The position numbers and the translations under genes were made by a program. A stretch of DNA of 64,000 nucleotides from Nautilus pompilius. Its lineage: Eukaryota; Mollusca; Cephalopoda; Nautilida; Nautilidae. The stretch's first letter is position 1. Each line of letters starts with the position of its first letter. Where the stretch lies: positions 1 to 64,000 of the forward strand of contig JACATO010000611.1 of the NCBI GenBank assembly GCA_018389105.1. Direction: 5' to 3'. The notes under the pieces were generated by a model. It was not told where the DNA came from. It was given only the letters and a program-made list of their open reading frames with translations, and made no database searches. This document shows positions 1 to 14,831 of the stretch, piece by piece.

Positions 1-1346
1 TTAATTCATAAAAAGATATTTTCTTAAAATATTTTTAGATTACTATAATGCTTATCTTTGTAGTCAGATACCTTTGCTATTATCCTATTCTTCAACAGGG
101 GAATAAATTCATTAATAAACATTATCTTTAACAAATTAGCAAAATATTTCGGTTTATGGCATTAATTATTAGGGAAAGCAAAAAACAATTACAAGTGCAT
201 CACTTGCTGTGATTATTAGTTTTACCATTAGAAATAATATATTTAATACAGGTTTAAAAAACCTGAGGAATTCACAATAAAACGATTCATAGCACCATTT
301 TTTTCATGTTAAGTCTAAAAACAAAGGATTAGGAAAAATTAAATGGAAGGAGTCAGATGAGGAAGAGAATAGCTAGAATGTCATTGAATACTGCTTGATA
401 GCCAAACTTGCATGTATCACACAAATTCTCAAAAAAGATAAGAAATGCTCATACATTATATCGATTTTAAAAACACAAAACTGCAGTTTGCTAAATAAGG
501 TAACCTTCCAAAGTAACCACAAAAAGCATAAGGTAGTGGGCATTAGTACATGGCATGTGGCGCTGGTGTTAATACTGTGCATTGTTAGCGAGTTAGTCCA
601 AGGGAAATAACTCATTGTAATTTTAACTTTTTTTTGGTATATTTTTACAAATTCTGCTTCCTGAAAAGACATTAACCATAACAAAATAAGTTGTTACAAA
701 TGTTTTCTATATTAAAAGTCGAAAAAATCTAAATTCTACAACATTTTTAAGACAGAGCTTGTGAGATTATTGTAGCATTCAGACAAATGTTAAGAATATC
801 ATCAAAATTAAATTGTTCACATCAGCTATGTTGCTTAAATTAATGTTAAAAATTTAAAGGTTGCAGCAGTTACAAGACTAACAATGCCTCACATGAAAAG
901 CTAACATTTTGAGATACATCAATGCGGAAGTAGACTTTGAAGAAAATTATTTTTAACTGGACATGCTTATGGCTTAAATCAGTAGTTCTCAAAGCGAGCC
1001 ATTACTAGGTCATGCAAAGCAATCAGACCATAGGAAAGGTGAGGAAAACACCAATTTTTCAGTATCAGACGTACAATTTCCTTTTAGTATTGTAAATATT
1101 AGCACATTTTCAAACTAATTGACAGTTAACAGTAGTTCTTTGGCTGCTTGCTGATGAGTTACTGTAATGCTGTTGTGGTAAGGGTAAACTCCCTGGACCT
1201 TTAATCAACCATGGTACATATTCATAATGTATATCAACGTTTGGCACGAGGAGTTTGAAAAGGATGACATAAGACAAAAAAAAAATTTGAGAAACCTGGG
1301 TTTATATAAAAGGCAGCTGATACCAACCAAGATATAAGCAATGGCG
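1..1346. repeat. Left-most unit of the array, eroded by small deletions
   Basis: This copy is about 1346 bp, some 20 bp shorter than the others, through many scattered single-base losses (for example ctattatcc for ctatttatcc near 78 and caggggaataaattc for catgggaaataaattc near 97). The pattern is either older divergence at an array edge or poorer consensus quality at a contig end. Confidence 0.7.
1301..1313 (+). promoter_or_regulatory. TATA-box-like motif repeated in every array unit
   Basis: Each unit contains tttatataaaagg followed by cagctgatacc and, some 25-35 bp later, an ATG (caatggcg). Copies are at 1301, about 2672 and one per unit onward to about 14978. The match to a eukaryotic TATA box is good and its spacing to a possible start is plausible, but no long open frame follows on the plus strand. 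AT-rich DNA makes such motifs by chance, so promoter function is inference. Confidence 0.3.
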
Positions 1347-4300
1347 TTAATGCATAAAAAATATGTTCTTAAAATATTTTAGATTACTATAATGCTTATC
1401 TGTTTAGTCAGATACCTTTGCTATTTATCCTATTCTTCAACATGGGAAATAAATTCCATTAATAAACATTATCTTTAACAAATTAGCAAAATATTTCGGT
1501 TTATGGCATTAATTATTAGGGAAAGCAAAAAAACAATTACAAGTGCATCACTTGCTGTGATTATTAGTTTTACCATTAGAAATAATATATTTAATAAGGT
1601 TTAAAAAAACTGAGGAATTTCACAATAAAACGATTCATAGCACCATTTTTTTTCATGTTAAGTCTAAAAACAAAGGATTAGGAAAAATTAAATGGAAGGA
1701 GTCAGATGAGGAAGAGAATAGCTAGAATGTCATTGAATACTGCTTGATAGCCAAACTTTGCATGTATCAACACAAATTCTCAGAAAAAGATAAGAAGAAA
1801 TGCTCATACATTATATCGATTTTAAAAACACAAAACTGCAGTTTGCTAAATAAGGTAACCTTCCAAAAGTAACCACAAAAAGCATAAGGTAGTGGGCATT
1901 AGTACATGGCATGTGGCGCTGGTGTTAATACTGCGTGCATTGTTAGCGAGTTAGTCCAAGGGAAATAACTCATTGTAATTTTAACTTTTTTTTTGGTATA
2001 TTTTTACAAATTCTGCTTCCTGAAAAGACATTAACCATAACAAAATAAGTTGTTACAAATCTGTTTTCTATATTAAAAGTCGAAAAAATCTAAATTCTAC
2101 AACAAATTTTTAAGACAGAGCTTGTGAGATTATTGTAGCATTCAGACAAATGTTAAGAATATCATCAAAAATTAAATTGTTCACATCAGCTATGTTGCTT
2201 AAATTAATGTTAAAAATATTTAAAGGTTGCAGCAGTTACAAGACTAAACAATGACTTCCTCACATGAAAAGCTAACATTTTGAGATACATCAATGCGGAA
2301 GTAGACTTTGAAGAAAATTATTTTTAACTGGACATGCTTATGGCTTAAATCAGTATTTCTCAAAGCGAGCCATTACTAGGTCATGCAAAGCAATCAGACC
2401 ATAGGAAAGGTGAGGAAAACACCAATTTTTCAGTATCAGACGTACAATTTCCTTTTAGTATTGTAAATATTAGCACATTTTCAAACTAATTGACAGTTAA
2501 CAGTAGTTCTTTGGCTGCTTGCTGATGAGTTACTGTAATGCTGTTGTGGTAAGGGTAAACTCCCTGGACCTTTAATCAACCATGGTACATATTCATAATG
2601 TATATCAACGTTTGGCACGAGGAGTTTGAAAAGGATGACATAAGACAAAAAAAAATTTTGAGAAACCTGGGTTTATATAAAAGGCAGCTGATACCAACCA
2701 AGATATAAGAGCAATGGCGTTAATGCATAAAAAGATATGTTCTTAAAATATTTTAGATTACTATAATGCTTATCTGTTTAGTCAGATACCTTTGCTATTT
2801 ATCCTATTCTTCAACATGGGAAATAAATTCCATTAATAAACATTATCTTTAACAAATTAGCAAAATATTTCGGTTTATGGCATTAATTATTAGGGAAAGC
2901 AAAAAAACAATTACAAGTGCATCACTTGCTGTGATTATTAGTTTTACCATTAGAAATAATATATTTAATACAGGTTTAAAAAACCTGAGGAATTTCACAA
3001 TAAAACGATTCATAGCACCATTTTTTTTCATGTTAAGTCTAAAAACAAAGGATTAGGAAAAATTAAATGGAAGGAGTCAGATGAGGAAGAGAATAGCTAG
3101 AATGTCATTGAATACTGCTTGATAGCCAAACTTTGCATGTATCAACACAAATTCTCAGAAAAAGATAAGAAATGCTCATACATTATATCGATTTTAAAAA
3201 CACAAAACTGCAGTTTGCTAAATAAGGTAACCCCAAAAGTAACCACAAAAAGCATAAGGTAGTGGGCATTAGTACATGGCATGTGGCGCTGGTGTTAATA
3301 CTGTGCATTGTTAGCGAGTTAGTCCAAGGGAAATAACTCATTGTAATTTTAACTTTTTTTTTTGGTATATTTTTACAAATTCTGCTTCCTGAAAAGACAT
3401 TAACCATAACAAAATAAGTTGTTACAAATCTGTTTTCTATATTAAAAGTCGAAAAAATCTAAATTCTACAACAAATTTTTAAGACAGAGCTTGTGAGATT
3501 ATTGTAGCATTCAGACAAATGTTAAGAATATCATCAAAAATTAAATTGTTCACATCAGCTATGTTGCTTAAATTAATGTTAAAAATATTTAAAGGTTGCA
3601 GCAGTTACAAGACTAAACAATGACTTCCTCACATGAAAAGCTAACATTTTGAGATACATCAATGCGGAAGTAGACTTTGAAGAAAATTATTTTTAACTGG
3701 ACATGCTTATGGCTTAAATCAGTATTTCTCAAAGCGAGCCATTACTAGGTCATGCAAAGCAATCAGACCATAGGAAAGGTGAGGAAAACACCAATTTTTC
3801 AGTATCAGACGTACAATTTCCTTTTAGTATTGTAAATATTAGCACATTTTCAAACTAATTGACAGTTAACAGTAGTTCTTTGGCTGCTTGCTGATGAGTT
3901 ACTGTAATGCTGTTGTGGTAAGGGTAAACTCCCTGGACCTTTAATCAACCATGGTACATATTCATAATGTATATCAACGTTTGGCACGAGGAGTTTGAAA
4001 AGGATGACATAAGACAAAAAAAAAAATTGAGAAACCTGGGTTTATATAAAAGGCAGCTGATACCAACCAAGATATAAGAGCAATGGCGTTAATGCATAAA
4101 AAGATATGTTCTTAAAATATTTTAGATTACTATAATGCTTATCTGTTTAGTCAGATACCTTTGCTATTTATCCTATTCTTCAACATGGGAAATAAATTCC
4201 ATTAATAAACATTATCTTTAACAATTAGCAAAATATTTCGGTTTATGGCATTAATTATTAGGGAAAGCAAAAAACAATTACAAGTGCATCACTTGCTGTG

Positions 4301-7300
4301 ATTATTAGTTTTACCATTAGAAATAATATATTTAATACAGGTTTAAAAAACCTGAGGAATTTCACAATAAAACGATTCATAGCACCATTTTTTTCATGTT
4401 AAGTCTAAAAACAAAGGATTAGGAAAAATTAAATGGAAGGAGTCAGATGAGGAAGAGAATAGCTAGAATGTCATTGAATACTGCTTGATAGCCAAACTTT
4501 GCATGTATCAACACAAATTCTCAGAAAAAGATAAGAAGAAATGCTCATACATTATATCGATTTTAAAAACACAAAACTGCAGTTTGCTAAATAAGGTAAC
4601 CTTCCAAAAGTAACCACAAAAAGCATAAGGTAGTGGGCATTAGTACATGGCATGTGGCGCTGGTGTTAATACTGTGCATTGTTAGCGAGTTAGTCCAAGG
4701 GAAATAACTCATTGTAATTTTAACTTTTTTTTGGTATATTTTTACAAATTCTGCTTCCTGAAAAGACATTAACCATAACAAAATAAGTTGTTACAAATCT
4801 GTTTTCTATATTAAAAGTCGAAAAAATCTAAATTCTACAACAAATTTTTAAGACAGAGCTTGTGAGATTATTGTAGCATTCAGACAAATGTTAAGAATAT
4901 CATCAAAAATTAAATTGTTCACATCAACTATGTTGCTTAAATTAATGTTAAAAATATTTAAAGGTTGCAGCAGTTACAAGACTAAACAATGACTTCCTCA
5001 CATGAAAAGCTAACATTTTGAGATACATCAATGCGGAAGTAGACTTTGAAGAAAATTATTTTTAACTGGACATGCTTATGGCTTAAATCAGTATTTCTCA
5101 AAGCGAGCCATTACTAGGTCATGCAAAGCAATCAGACCATAGGAAAGGTGAGGAAAACACCAATTTTTCAGTATCAGACGTACAATTTCCTTTTAGTATT
5201 GTAAATATTAGCACATTTTCAAACTAATTGACAGTTAACAGTAGTTCTTTGGCTGCTTGCTGATGAGTTACTGTAATGCTGTTGTGGTAAGGGTAAACTC
5301 CCTGGACCTTTAATCAACCATGGTACATATTCATAATGTATATCAACGTTTGGCACGAGGAGTTTGAAAAGGATGACATAAGACAAAAAAAAATTGAGAA
5401 ACCTGGGTTTATATAAAAGGCAGCTGATACCAACCAAGATATAAGAGCAATGGCGTTAATGCATAAAAAGATATGTTCTTAAAATATTTTAGATTACTAT
5501 AATGCTTATCTGTTTAGTCAGATACCTTTGCTATTTATCCTATTCTTCAACATGGGAAATAAATTCCATTAATAAACATTATCTTTAACAAATTAGCAAA
5601 ATATTTCGGTTTATGGCATTAATTATTAGGGAAAGCAAAAAAACAATTACAAGTGCATCACTTGCTGTGATTATTAGTTTTACCATTAGAAATAATATAT
5701 TTAATACAGGTTTAAAAAACCTGAGGAATTTCACAATAAAACGATTCATAGCACCATTTTTTTCATGTTAAGTCTAAAAACAAAGGATTAGAAAAATTAA
5801 ATGGAAGGAGTCAGATGAGGAAGAGAATAGCTAGAATGTCATTGAATACTGCTTGATAGCCAAACTTTGCATGTATCAACACAAATTCTCAGAAAAAGAT
5901 AAGAAATGCTCATACATTATATCGATTTTAAAAACACAAAACTGCAGTTTGCTAAATAAGGTAACCTTCCAAAAGTAACCACAAAAAGCATAAGGTAGTG
6001 GGCATTAGTACATGGCATGTGGCGCTGGTGTTAATACTGTGTGCATTGTTAGCGAGTTAGTCGAAGGGAAATAACTCATTGTAATTTTAACTTTTTTTTT
6101 GGTATATTTTTACAAATTCTGCTTCCTGAAAAGACATTAACCATAACAAAATAAGTTGTTACAAATCTGTTTTCTATATTAAAAGTCGAAAAAATCTAAA
6201 TTCTACAACAAATTTTTAAGACAGAGCTTGTGAGATTATTGTAGCATTCAGACAAATGTTAAGAATATCATCAAAAATTAAATTGTTCACATCAGCTATG
6301 TTGCTTAAATTAATGTTAAAAATATTTAAAGGTTGCAGCAGTTACAAGACTAAACAATGACTTCCTCACATGAAAAGCTAACATTTTGAGATACATCAAT
6401 GCGGAAGTAGACTTTGAAGAAAATTATTTTTAACTGGACATGCTTATGGCTTAAATCAGTATTTCTCAAAGCGAGCCATTACTAGGTCATGCAAAGCAAT
6501 CAGACCATAGGAAAGGTGAGGAAAACACCAATTTTTCAGTATCAGACGTACAATTTCCTTTTAGTATTGTAAATATTAGCACATTTTCAAACTAATTGAC
6601 AGTTAACAGTAGTTCTTTGGCTGCTTGCTGATGAGTTACTGTAATGCTGTTGTGGTAAGGGTAAACTCCCTGGACCTTTAATCAACCATGGTACATATTC
6701 ATAATGTATATCAACGTTTGGCACGAGGAGTTTGAAAAGGATGACATAAGACAAAAAAAAATTTGAGAAACCTGGGTTTATATAAAAGGCAGCTGATACC
6801 AACCAAGATATAAGAGCAATGGCGTTAATGCATAAAAAGATATGTTCTTAAATATTTTAGATTACTATAATGCTTATCTGTTTAGTCAGATACCTTTGCT
6901 ATTTATCCTATTCTTCAACATGGGAAATAAATTCCATTAATAAACATTATCTTTAACAAATTAGCAAAATATTTCGGTTTATGGCATTAATTATTAGGGA
7001 AAGCAAAAAAACAATTACAAGTGCATCACTTGCTGTGATTATTAGTTTTACCATTAGAAATAATATATTAATACAGGTTTAAAAAACTGAGGAATTTCAC
7101 AATAAAACGATTCATAGCACCATTTTTTTTCATGTTAAGTCTAAAAACAAAGGATTAGGAAAAATTAAATGGAAGGAGTCAGATGAGGAAGAGAATAGCT
7201 AGAATGTCATTGAATACTGCTTGATAGCCAAACTTTGCATGTATCAACACAAATTCTCAGAAAAAGATAAGAAATGCTCATACATTATATCGATTTTAAA

Positions 7301-10300
7301 AACACAAAACTGCAGTTTGCTAAATAAGGTAACCTTCCAAAAGTAACCACAAAAAGCATAAGGTAGTGGGCATTAGTACATGGCATGTGCGCTGGTGTTA
7401 ATACTGTGCATTGTTAGCGAGTTAGTCAAGGGAAATAACTCATTGTAATTTTAACTTTTTTTTTTTGTATTTTTTACAAATTCTGCTTCCTGAAAAGACA
7501 TTAACCATAACAAAATAAGTTGTTACAAATCTGTTTTCTATATTAAAAGTCGAAAAAATCTAAATTCTACAACAAATTTTTAAGACAGAGCTTGTGAGAT
7601 TATTGTAGCATTCAGACAAATGTTAAGAATATCATCAAAAATTAAATTGTTCACATCAGCTATGTTGCTTAAATTAATGTTAAAAATATTTAAAGGTTGC
7701 AGCAGTTACAAGACTAAACAATGACTTCCTCACATGAAAAGCTAACATTTTGAGATACATCAATGTGGAAGTAGACTTTGAAGAAAATTATTTTTAACTG
7801 GACATGCTTATGGCTTAAATCAGTATTTCTCAAAGCGAGCCATTACTAGGTCATGCAAAGCAATCAGACCATAGGAAAGGTGAGGAAAACACCAATTTTT
7901 CAGTATCAGACGTACAATTTCCTTTTAGTATTGTAAATATTAGCACATTTTCAAACTAATTGACAGTTAACAGTAGTTCTTTGGCTGCTTGCTGATGAGT
8001 TACTGTAATGCTGTTGTGGTAAGGGTAAACTCCCTGGACCTTTAATCAACCATGGTACATATTCATAATGTATATCAACGTTTGGCACGAGGAGTTTGAA
8101 AGGATGACATAAGACAAAAAAAAATTTGAGAAACCTGGGTTTATATAAAAGGCAGCTGATACCAACCAAGATATAAGAGCAATGGCGTTAATGCATAAAA
8201 AGATATGTTCTTAAAATATTTTAGATTACTATAATGCTTATCTGTTTAGTCAGATACCTTTGCTATTTATCCTATTCTTCAACATGGGAAATAAATTCCA
8301 TTAATAAACATTATCTTTAACAAATTAGCAAAATATTTCGGTTTATGGCATTAATTATTAGGGAAAGCAAAAAAACAATTACAAGTGCATCACTTGCTGT
8401 GATTATTAGTTTTACCATTAGAAATAATATATTTAATACAGGTTTTAAAAACCTGAGGAATTTCACAATAAAACGATTCATAGCACCATTTTTTTTCATG
8501 TTAAGTCTAAAACAAAGGATTAGGAAAAATTAAATGGAAGGAGTCAGATGAGGAAGAGAATAGCTAGAATGTCATTGAATACTGCTTGATAGCCAAACTT
8601 TTGCATGTATCAACACAAATTCTCAGAAAAAGATAAGAAATGCTCATACATTATATCGATTTTAAAAACACAAAACTGCAGTTTGCTAAATAAGGTAACC
8701 TTCCAAAAGTAACCACAAAAAGCATAAGGTAGTGGGCATTAGTACATGGCATGTGGCGCTGGTGTTAATACTGTGCATTGTTAGCGAGTTAGTCGAAGGG
8801 AAATAACTCATTGTAATTTTAACTTTTTTTTTGGTATATTTTTACAAATTCTGCTTCCTGAAAAGACATTAACCATAACAAAATAAGTTGTTACAAATCT
8901 GTTTTCTATATTAAAAGTCGAAAAAATCTAAATTCTACAACAAATTTTTAAGACAGAGCTTGTGAGATTATTGTAGCATTCAGACAAATGTTAAGAATAT
9001 CATCAAAAATTAAATTGTTCACATCAGCTATGTTGCTTAAATTAATGTTAAAAATATTTAAAGGTTGCAGCAGTTACAAGACTAAACAATGACTTCCTCA
9101 CATGAAAAGCTAACATTTTGAGATACATCAATGCGGAAGTAGACTTTGAAGAAAATTATTTTTAACTGGACATGCTTATGGCTTAAATCAGTATTTCTCA
9201 AAGCGAGCCATTACTAGGTCATGCAAAGCAATCAGACCATAGGAAAGGTGAGGAAAACACCAATTTTTCAGTATCAGACGTACAATTTCCTTTTAGTATT
9301 GTAAATATTAGCACATTTTCAAACTAATTGACAGTTAACAGTAGTTCTTTGGCTGCTTGCTGATGAGTTACTGTAATGCTGTTGTGGTAAGGGTAAACTC
9401 CCTGGACCTTTAATCAACCATGGTACATATTCATAATGTATATCAACGTTTGGCACGAGGAGTTTGAAAAGGATGACATAAGACAAAAAAAAATTTGAGA
9501 AACCTGGGTTTATATAAAAGGCAGCTGATACCAACCAAGATATAAGAGCAATGGCGTTAATGCATAAAAAGATATGTTCTTAAAATATTTTAGATTACTA
9601 TAATGCTTATCTGTTTAGTCAGATACCTTTGCTATTTATCCTATTCTTCAACATGGGAAATAAATTCCATTAATAAACATTATCTTTAACAAATTAGCAA
9701 AATATTTCGGTTTATGGCATTAATTATTAGGGAAAGCAAAAAAACAATTACAAGTGCATCACTTGCTGTGATTATTAGTTTTACCATCAGAAATAATATA
9801 TTTAATACAAGTTTAAAAAATTGAGGAATTTCACAATAAAACGATTCATAGCACCATTTTTTTTCATGTTAAGTCTAAAAACAAAGGATTAGGAAAAATT
9901 AAATGGAAGGAGTCAGATGAAGAAGAGAATAGCTAGAATGTCATTGAATACTGCTTGATAGCCAAACTTTGCATGTATCAACACAAATTCTCAGAAAAAG
10001 ATAAGAAATGCTCATACATTATATCGATTTTAAAAACACAAAACTGCAGTTTGCTAAATAAGGTAACCTTCCAAAAGTAACCACAAAAAGCATAAGGTAG
10101 TGGGCATTAGTACATGGCAAGTGGCGCTGGTGTTAATACTGTGCATTGTTAGCGAGTTAGTCGAAGGGAAATAACTCATTGTAATTTTAACTTTTTTTTT
10201 GGTATTTTTTTTACAAATTCTGCTTCCTGAAAAGACATTAACCATAACAAAATAAGTTGTTACAAATCTGTTTTCTATATTAAAAGTCGAAAAAATCTAA

Positions 10301-13300
10301 ATTCTACAACAAATTTTTAAGACAGAGCTTGTGAGATTATTGTAGCATTCAGACAAATGTTAAGAATCATCAAAAATTAAATTTCACATCAGCTATGTTG
10401 CTTAAATTAATGTTAAAAATATTTAAAGGTTGCAGCAGTTACAAGACTAAACAATGACTTCCTCACATGAAAAGCTAACATTTTGAGATACATCAATGCG
10501 GAAGTAGACTTTGAAGAAAATTATTTTTAACTGGACATGCTTATGGCTTAAATCAGTATTTCTCAAAGCGAGCCATTACTAGGTCATGCAAAGCAATCAG
10601 ACCATAGGAAAGGTGAGGAAAACACCAATTTTTCAGTATCAGACGTACAATTTCCTTTTAGTATTGTAAATATTAGCACATTTTCAAACTAATTGACAGT
10701 TAACAGTAGTTCTTTGGCTGCTTGCTGATGAGTTACTGTAATGCTGTTGTGGTAAGGGTAAACTCCCTGGACCTTTAATCAACCATGGTACATATTCATA
10801 ATGTATATCAACGTTTGGCACGAGGAGTTTGAAAAGGATGACATAAGACAAAAAAAAATTTGAGAAACCTGGGTTTATATAAAAGGCAGCTGATACCAAC
10901 CAAGATATAAGAGCAATGGCGTTAATGCATAAAAAGATATGTTCTTAAAATATTTTAGATTACTATAATGCTTATCTGTTTAGTCAGATACCTTTGCTAT
11001 TTATCCTATTCTTCAACATGGGAAATAAATGCCATTAATAAACATTATCTTTAACAAATTAGCAAAATATTTCGGTTTATGGCATTAATTATTAGGGAAC
11101 GCAAAAAAAACAATTACAAGTGCATCACTTGCTGTGATTATTAGTTTTACCATTAGAAATAATATATTTAATACAGGTTTAAAAAACCTGAGGAATTTCA
11201 CAATAAAAACGATTCATAGCACCATTTTTTTCATGTTAAGTCTAAAAACAAAGGATTAGGAAAAATTAAATGGAAGGAGTCAGGTGAGGAAGAGAATAGC
11301 TAGAATGTCATTGAATACTGCTTGATAGCCAAACTTTGCATGTATCAACACAAATTCTCAGAAAAAGATAAGAAATGCTCATACATTATATCGATTTTAA
11401 AAACACAAAACTGCAGTTTGCTAAATAAGGTAACCTTCCAAAAGTAACCACAAAAAGCATAAGGTAGTGGGCATTAGTACATGGCATGTGGCGCTGGTGT
11501 TAATACTGTGCATTGTTAGCGAGTTAGTCCAAGGGAAATAACTCATTGTAATTTTAACCTTTTTTTTTGGTATATTTTTACAAATTCTGCTTCCTGAAAA
11601 GACATTAACCATAACAAAATAAGTTGTTACAAATCTGTTTTCTATATTAAAAGTCGAAAAAATCTAAATTCTACAACAAATTTTTAAGACAGAGCTTGTG
11701 AGATTATTGTAGCATTCAGACAAATGTTAAGAATATCATCAAAAATTAAATTGTTCACATCAGCTATGTTGCTTAAATTAATGTTAAAAATATTTAAAGG
11801 TTGCAGCAGTTACAAGACTAAACAATGACTTCCTCACATGAAAAGCTAACATTTTGAGATACATCAATGCGGAAGTAGACTTTGAAGAAAATTATTTTTA
11901 ACTGGACATGCTTATGGCTTAAATCAGTATTTCTCAAAGCGAGCCATTACTAGGTCATGCAAAGCAATCAGACCATAGGAAAGGTGAGGAAAACACCAAT
12001 TTTTCAGTATCAGACGTACAATTTCCTTTTAGTATTGTAAATATTAGCACATTTTCAAACTAATTGACAGTTAACAGTAGTTCTTTGGCTGCTTGCTGAT
12101 GAGTTACTGTAATGTTGTTGTGTGGGTAAGGGTAAACTCCCTGGACCTTTAATCAACCATGGTACATATTCATAATGTATATCAACGTTTGGCACGAGGA
12201 GTTTGAAAAGGATGACATAAGACAAAAAAAAATTTGAGAAACCTGGGTTTATATAAAAGGCAGCTGATACCAACCAAGATATAAGAGCAATGGCGTTAAT
12301 GCATAAAAAGATATGTTCTTAAAATATTTTAGATTACTATAATGCTTATCTGTTTAGTCAGATACCTTTGCTATTTATCCTATTCTTCAACATGGGAAAT
12401 AAATTCCATTAATAAACATTATCTTTAACAAATTAGCAAAATATTTCGGTTTATGGCATTAATTATTAGGGAAAGCAAAAAAACAATTACAAGTGCATCA
12501 CTTGCTGTGATTATTAGTTTTACCATTAGAAATAATATATTTAATACAGGTTTAAAAAACCTGAGGAATTTCACAATAAAACGATTCATAGCACCATTTT
12601 TTTCATGTTAAGTCTAAAAACAAAGGATTAGGAAAAATTAAATGGAAGGAGTCAGGTGAGGAAGAGAATAGCTAGAATGTCATTGAATACTGCTTGATAG
12701 CCAAACTTTGCATGTATCAACACAAATTCTCAGAAAAAGATAAGAAATGCTCATACATTATATCGATTTTAAAAACACAAAACTGCAGTTTGCTAAATAA
12801 GGTAACCTTCCAAAAGTAACCACAAAAAGCATAAGGTAGTGGGCATTAGTACATGGCATGTGGCGCTGGTGTTAATACTGTGCATTGTTAGCGAGTTAGT
12901 CGAAGGGAAATAACTCATTGTAATTTTAACTTTTTTTTTTGGTATATTTTTACAAATTCTGCTTCCTGAAAAGACATTAACCATAACAAAATAAGTTGTT
13001 ACAAATCTGTTTTCTATATTAAAAGTCGAAAAAATCTAAATTCTACAACAAATTTTTAAGACAGAGCTTGTGAGATTATTGTAGCATTCAGACAAATGTT
13101 AAGAATATCATCAAAAATTAAATTGTTCACATCAGCTATGTTGCTTAAATTAATGTTAAAAATATTTAAAGGTTGCAGCAGTTCACAGACTAAACAATGC
13201 CTTCCTCACATGTAAGCTAACATTTTGAGATACATCAATGTGGAAGTAGACTTGAAGAAAATTATTTTTAACTGGACATGCTTATGGCTTAAGTCAGTAT

Positions 13301-14831
13301 TTCTCAAAGCGAGCCATTACTAGGTCATGCAAAGCAATCAGACCATAGGAAAGGTGAGGAAACCCCAATTTTTCAGTATCAGACGTACAATTTCCTTTTA
13401 GTATTGTAAATATTAGCACATTTTCAAACTAATTGACAGTTAACAGTAGTTCTTTGGCTGCTTGCTGATGAGTTACTGTAATGCTGTTGTGGTAAGGGTA
13501 AACTCCCTGGACCTTTAATCAACCATGGTACATATTCATAATGTATATCAATGTTTGTCACGAGGAGTTTGAAAAGGATGACATAAGACAAAAAAAAATT
13601 TGAGAAACCTGGGTTTATATAAAAGGCAGCTGATACCAACCAAGATATAAGAGCAATGGCGTTAATGCATAAAAAGATATGTTCTTAAAATATTTTAGAT
13701 TACTATAATGCTTATCTGTTTAGTCAGATACCTTTGCTATTTATCCTATTCTTCAACATGGGAAATAAATTCCATTAATAAACATTATCTTTAACAAATT
13801 AGCAAAATATTTCGGTTTATGGCATTAATTATTAGGGAAAGCAAAAAAACAATTACAAGTGCATCACTTGCTGTGATTATTAGTTTTACCATCAGAAATA
13901 ATATATTTCATACAGGTTTTAAAAACCTGAGGAATTTCACAATAAAACGATTCATAGCACCATTTTTTTCATGCTAAGTCTAAAAACAAAGGATTAGGAA
14001 AAATTAAATGGAAGGAGTCAGGTGAGGAAGAGAATAGCTAGAATGTCATTGAATACTGCTTGATAGCCAAACTTTGCATGTATCAACACAAATTCTCAGA
14101 AAAAGATAAGAAATGCTCATACATTATATCGATTTTAAAAACACAAAACTGCAGTTTGCTAAATAAGGTAACCTTCCAAAAGTAACCACAAAAAGCATAA
14201 GGTAGTGGGCATTAGTACATGGCATGTGGCGCTGGTGTTAATACTGTGCATTGTTAGCGAGTTAGTCGAAGGGAAATAACTCATTGTAATTTTAACTTTT
14301 TTTTGGTATATTTTTACAAATTCTGCTTCCTGAAAAGACATTAACCATAACAAAATAAGTTGTTACAAATCTGTTTTCTATATTAAAAGTCGAAAAAATC
14401 TAAATTCTACAACAAATTTTTAAGACAGAGCGTGTGAGATTATTGTAGCATTCAGACAAATGTTAAGAATATCATCAAAAGTTAAATTGTTCACATCAGC
14501 TATGTTGCTTAAATTAATGTTAAAAATATTTAAAGGTTGCAGCAGTTACAAGACTAAACAATGCCTTCCTCACATGTAAAGCTAACATTTTGAGATACAT
14601 CAATGCGGAAGTAGACTTTGAAGAAAATTATTTTTAACTGGACATGCTTATGGCTTAAATCAGTATTTCTCAAAGCGAGCCATTACTAGGTCATGCAAAG
14701 CAATCAGACCATAGGAAAGGTGAGGAAAACACCAATTTTTCAGTATCAGACGTACAATTTCCTTTTAGTATTGTAAATATTAGCACATTTTCAAACTAAT
14801 TGACAGTTAACAGTAGTTCTTTGGCTGCTTG

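Noticed and set aside
373-684. Recurring 60-103 codon frames in the array as a repeated gene
   Set aside because: Start, length and frame change with one-base indels, the opposite strand is equally open in places, and composition follows the AT-rich DNA.
1151-1200. ctgatgag in each array unit as a hammerhead ribozyme core
   Set aside because: The required CGAAA segment and stem II/III pairing are absent downstream; an 8-mer alone is not enough.
1233-1245. ggcacgagg in the array unit resembling a cDNA-library adaptor
   Set aside because: It lacks the adjoining EcoRI site and occurs in every genomic unit, so it is native sequence matching by chance.
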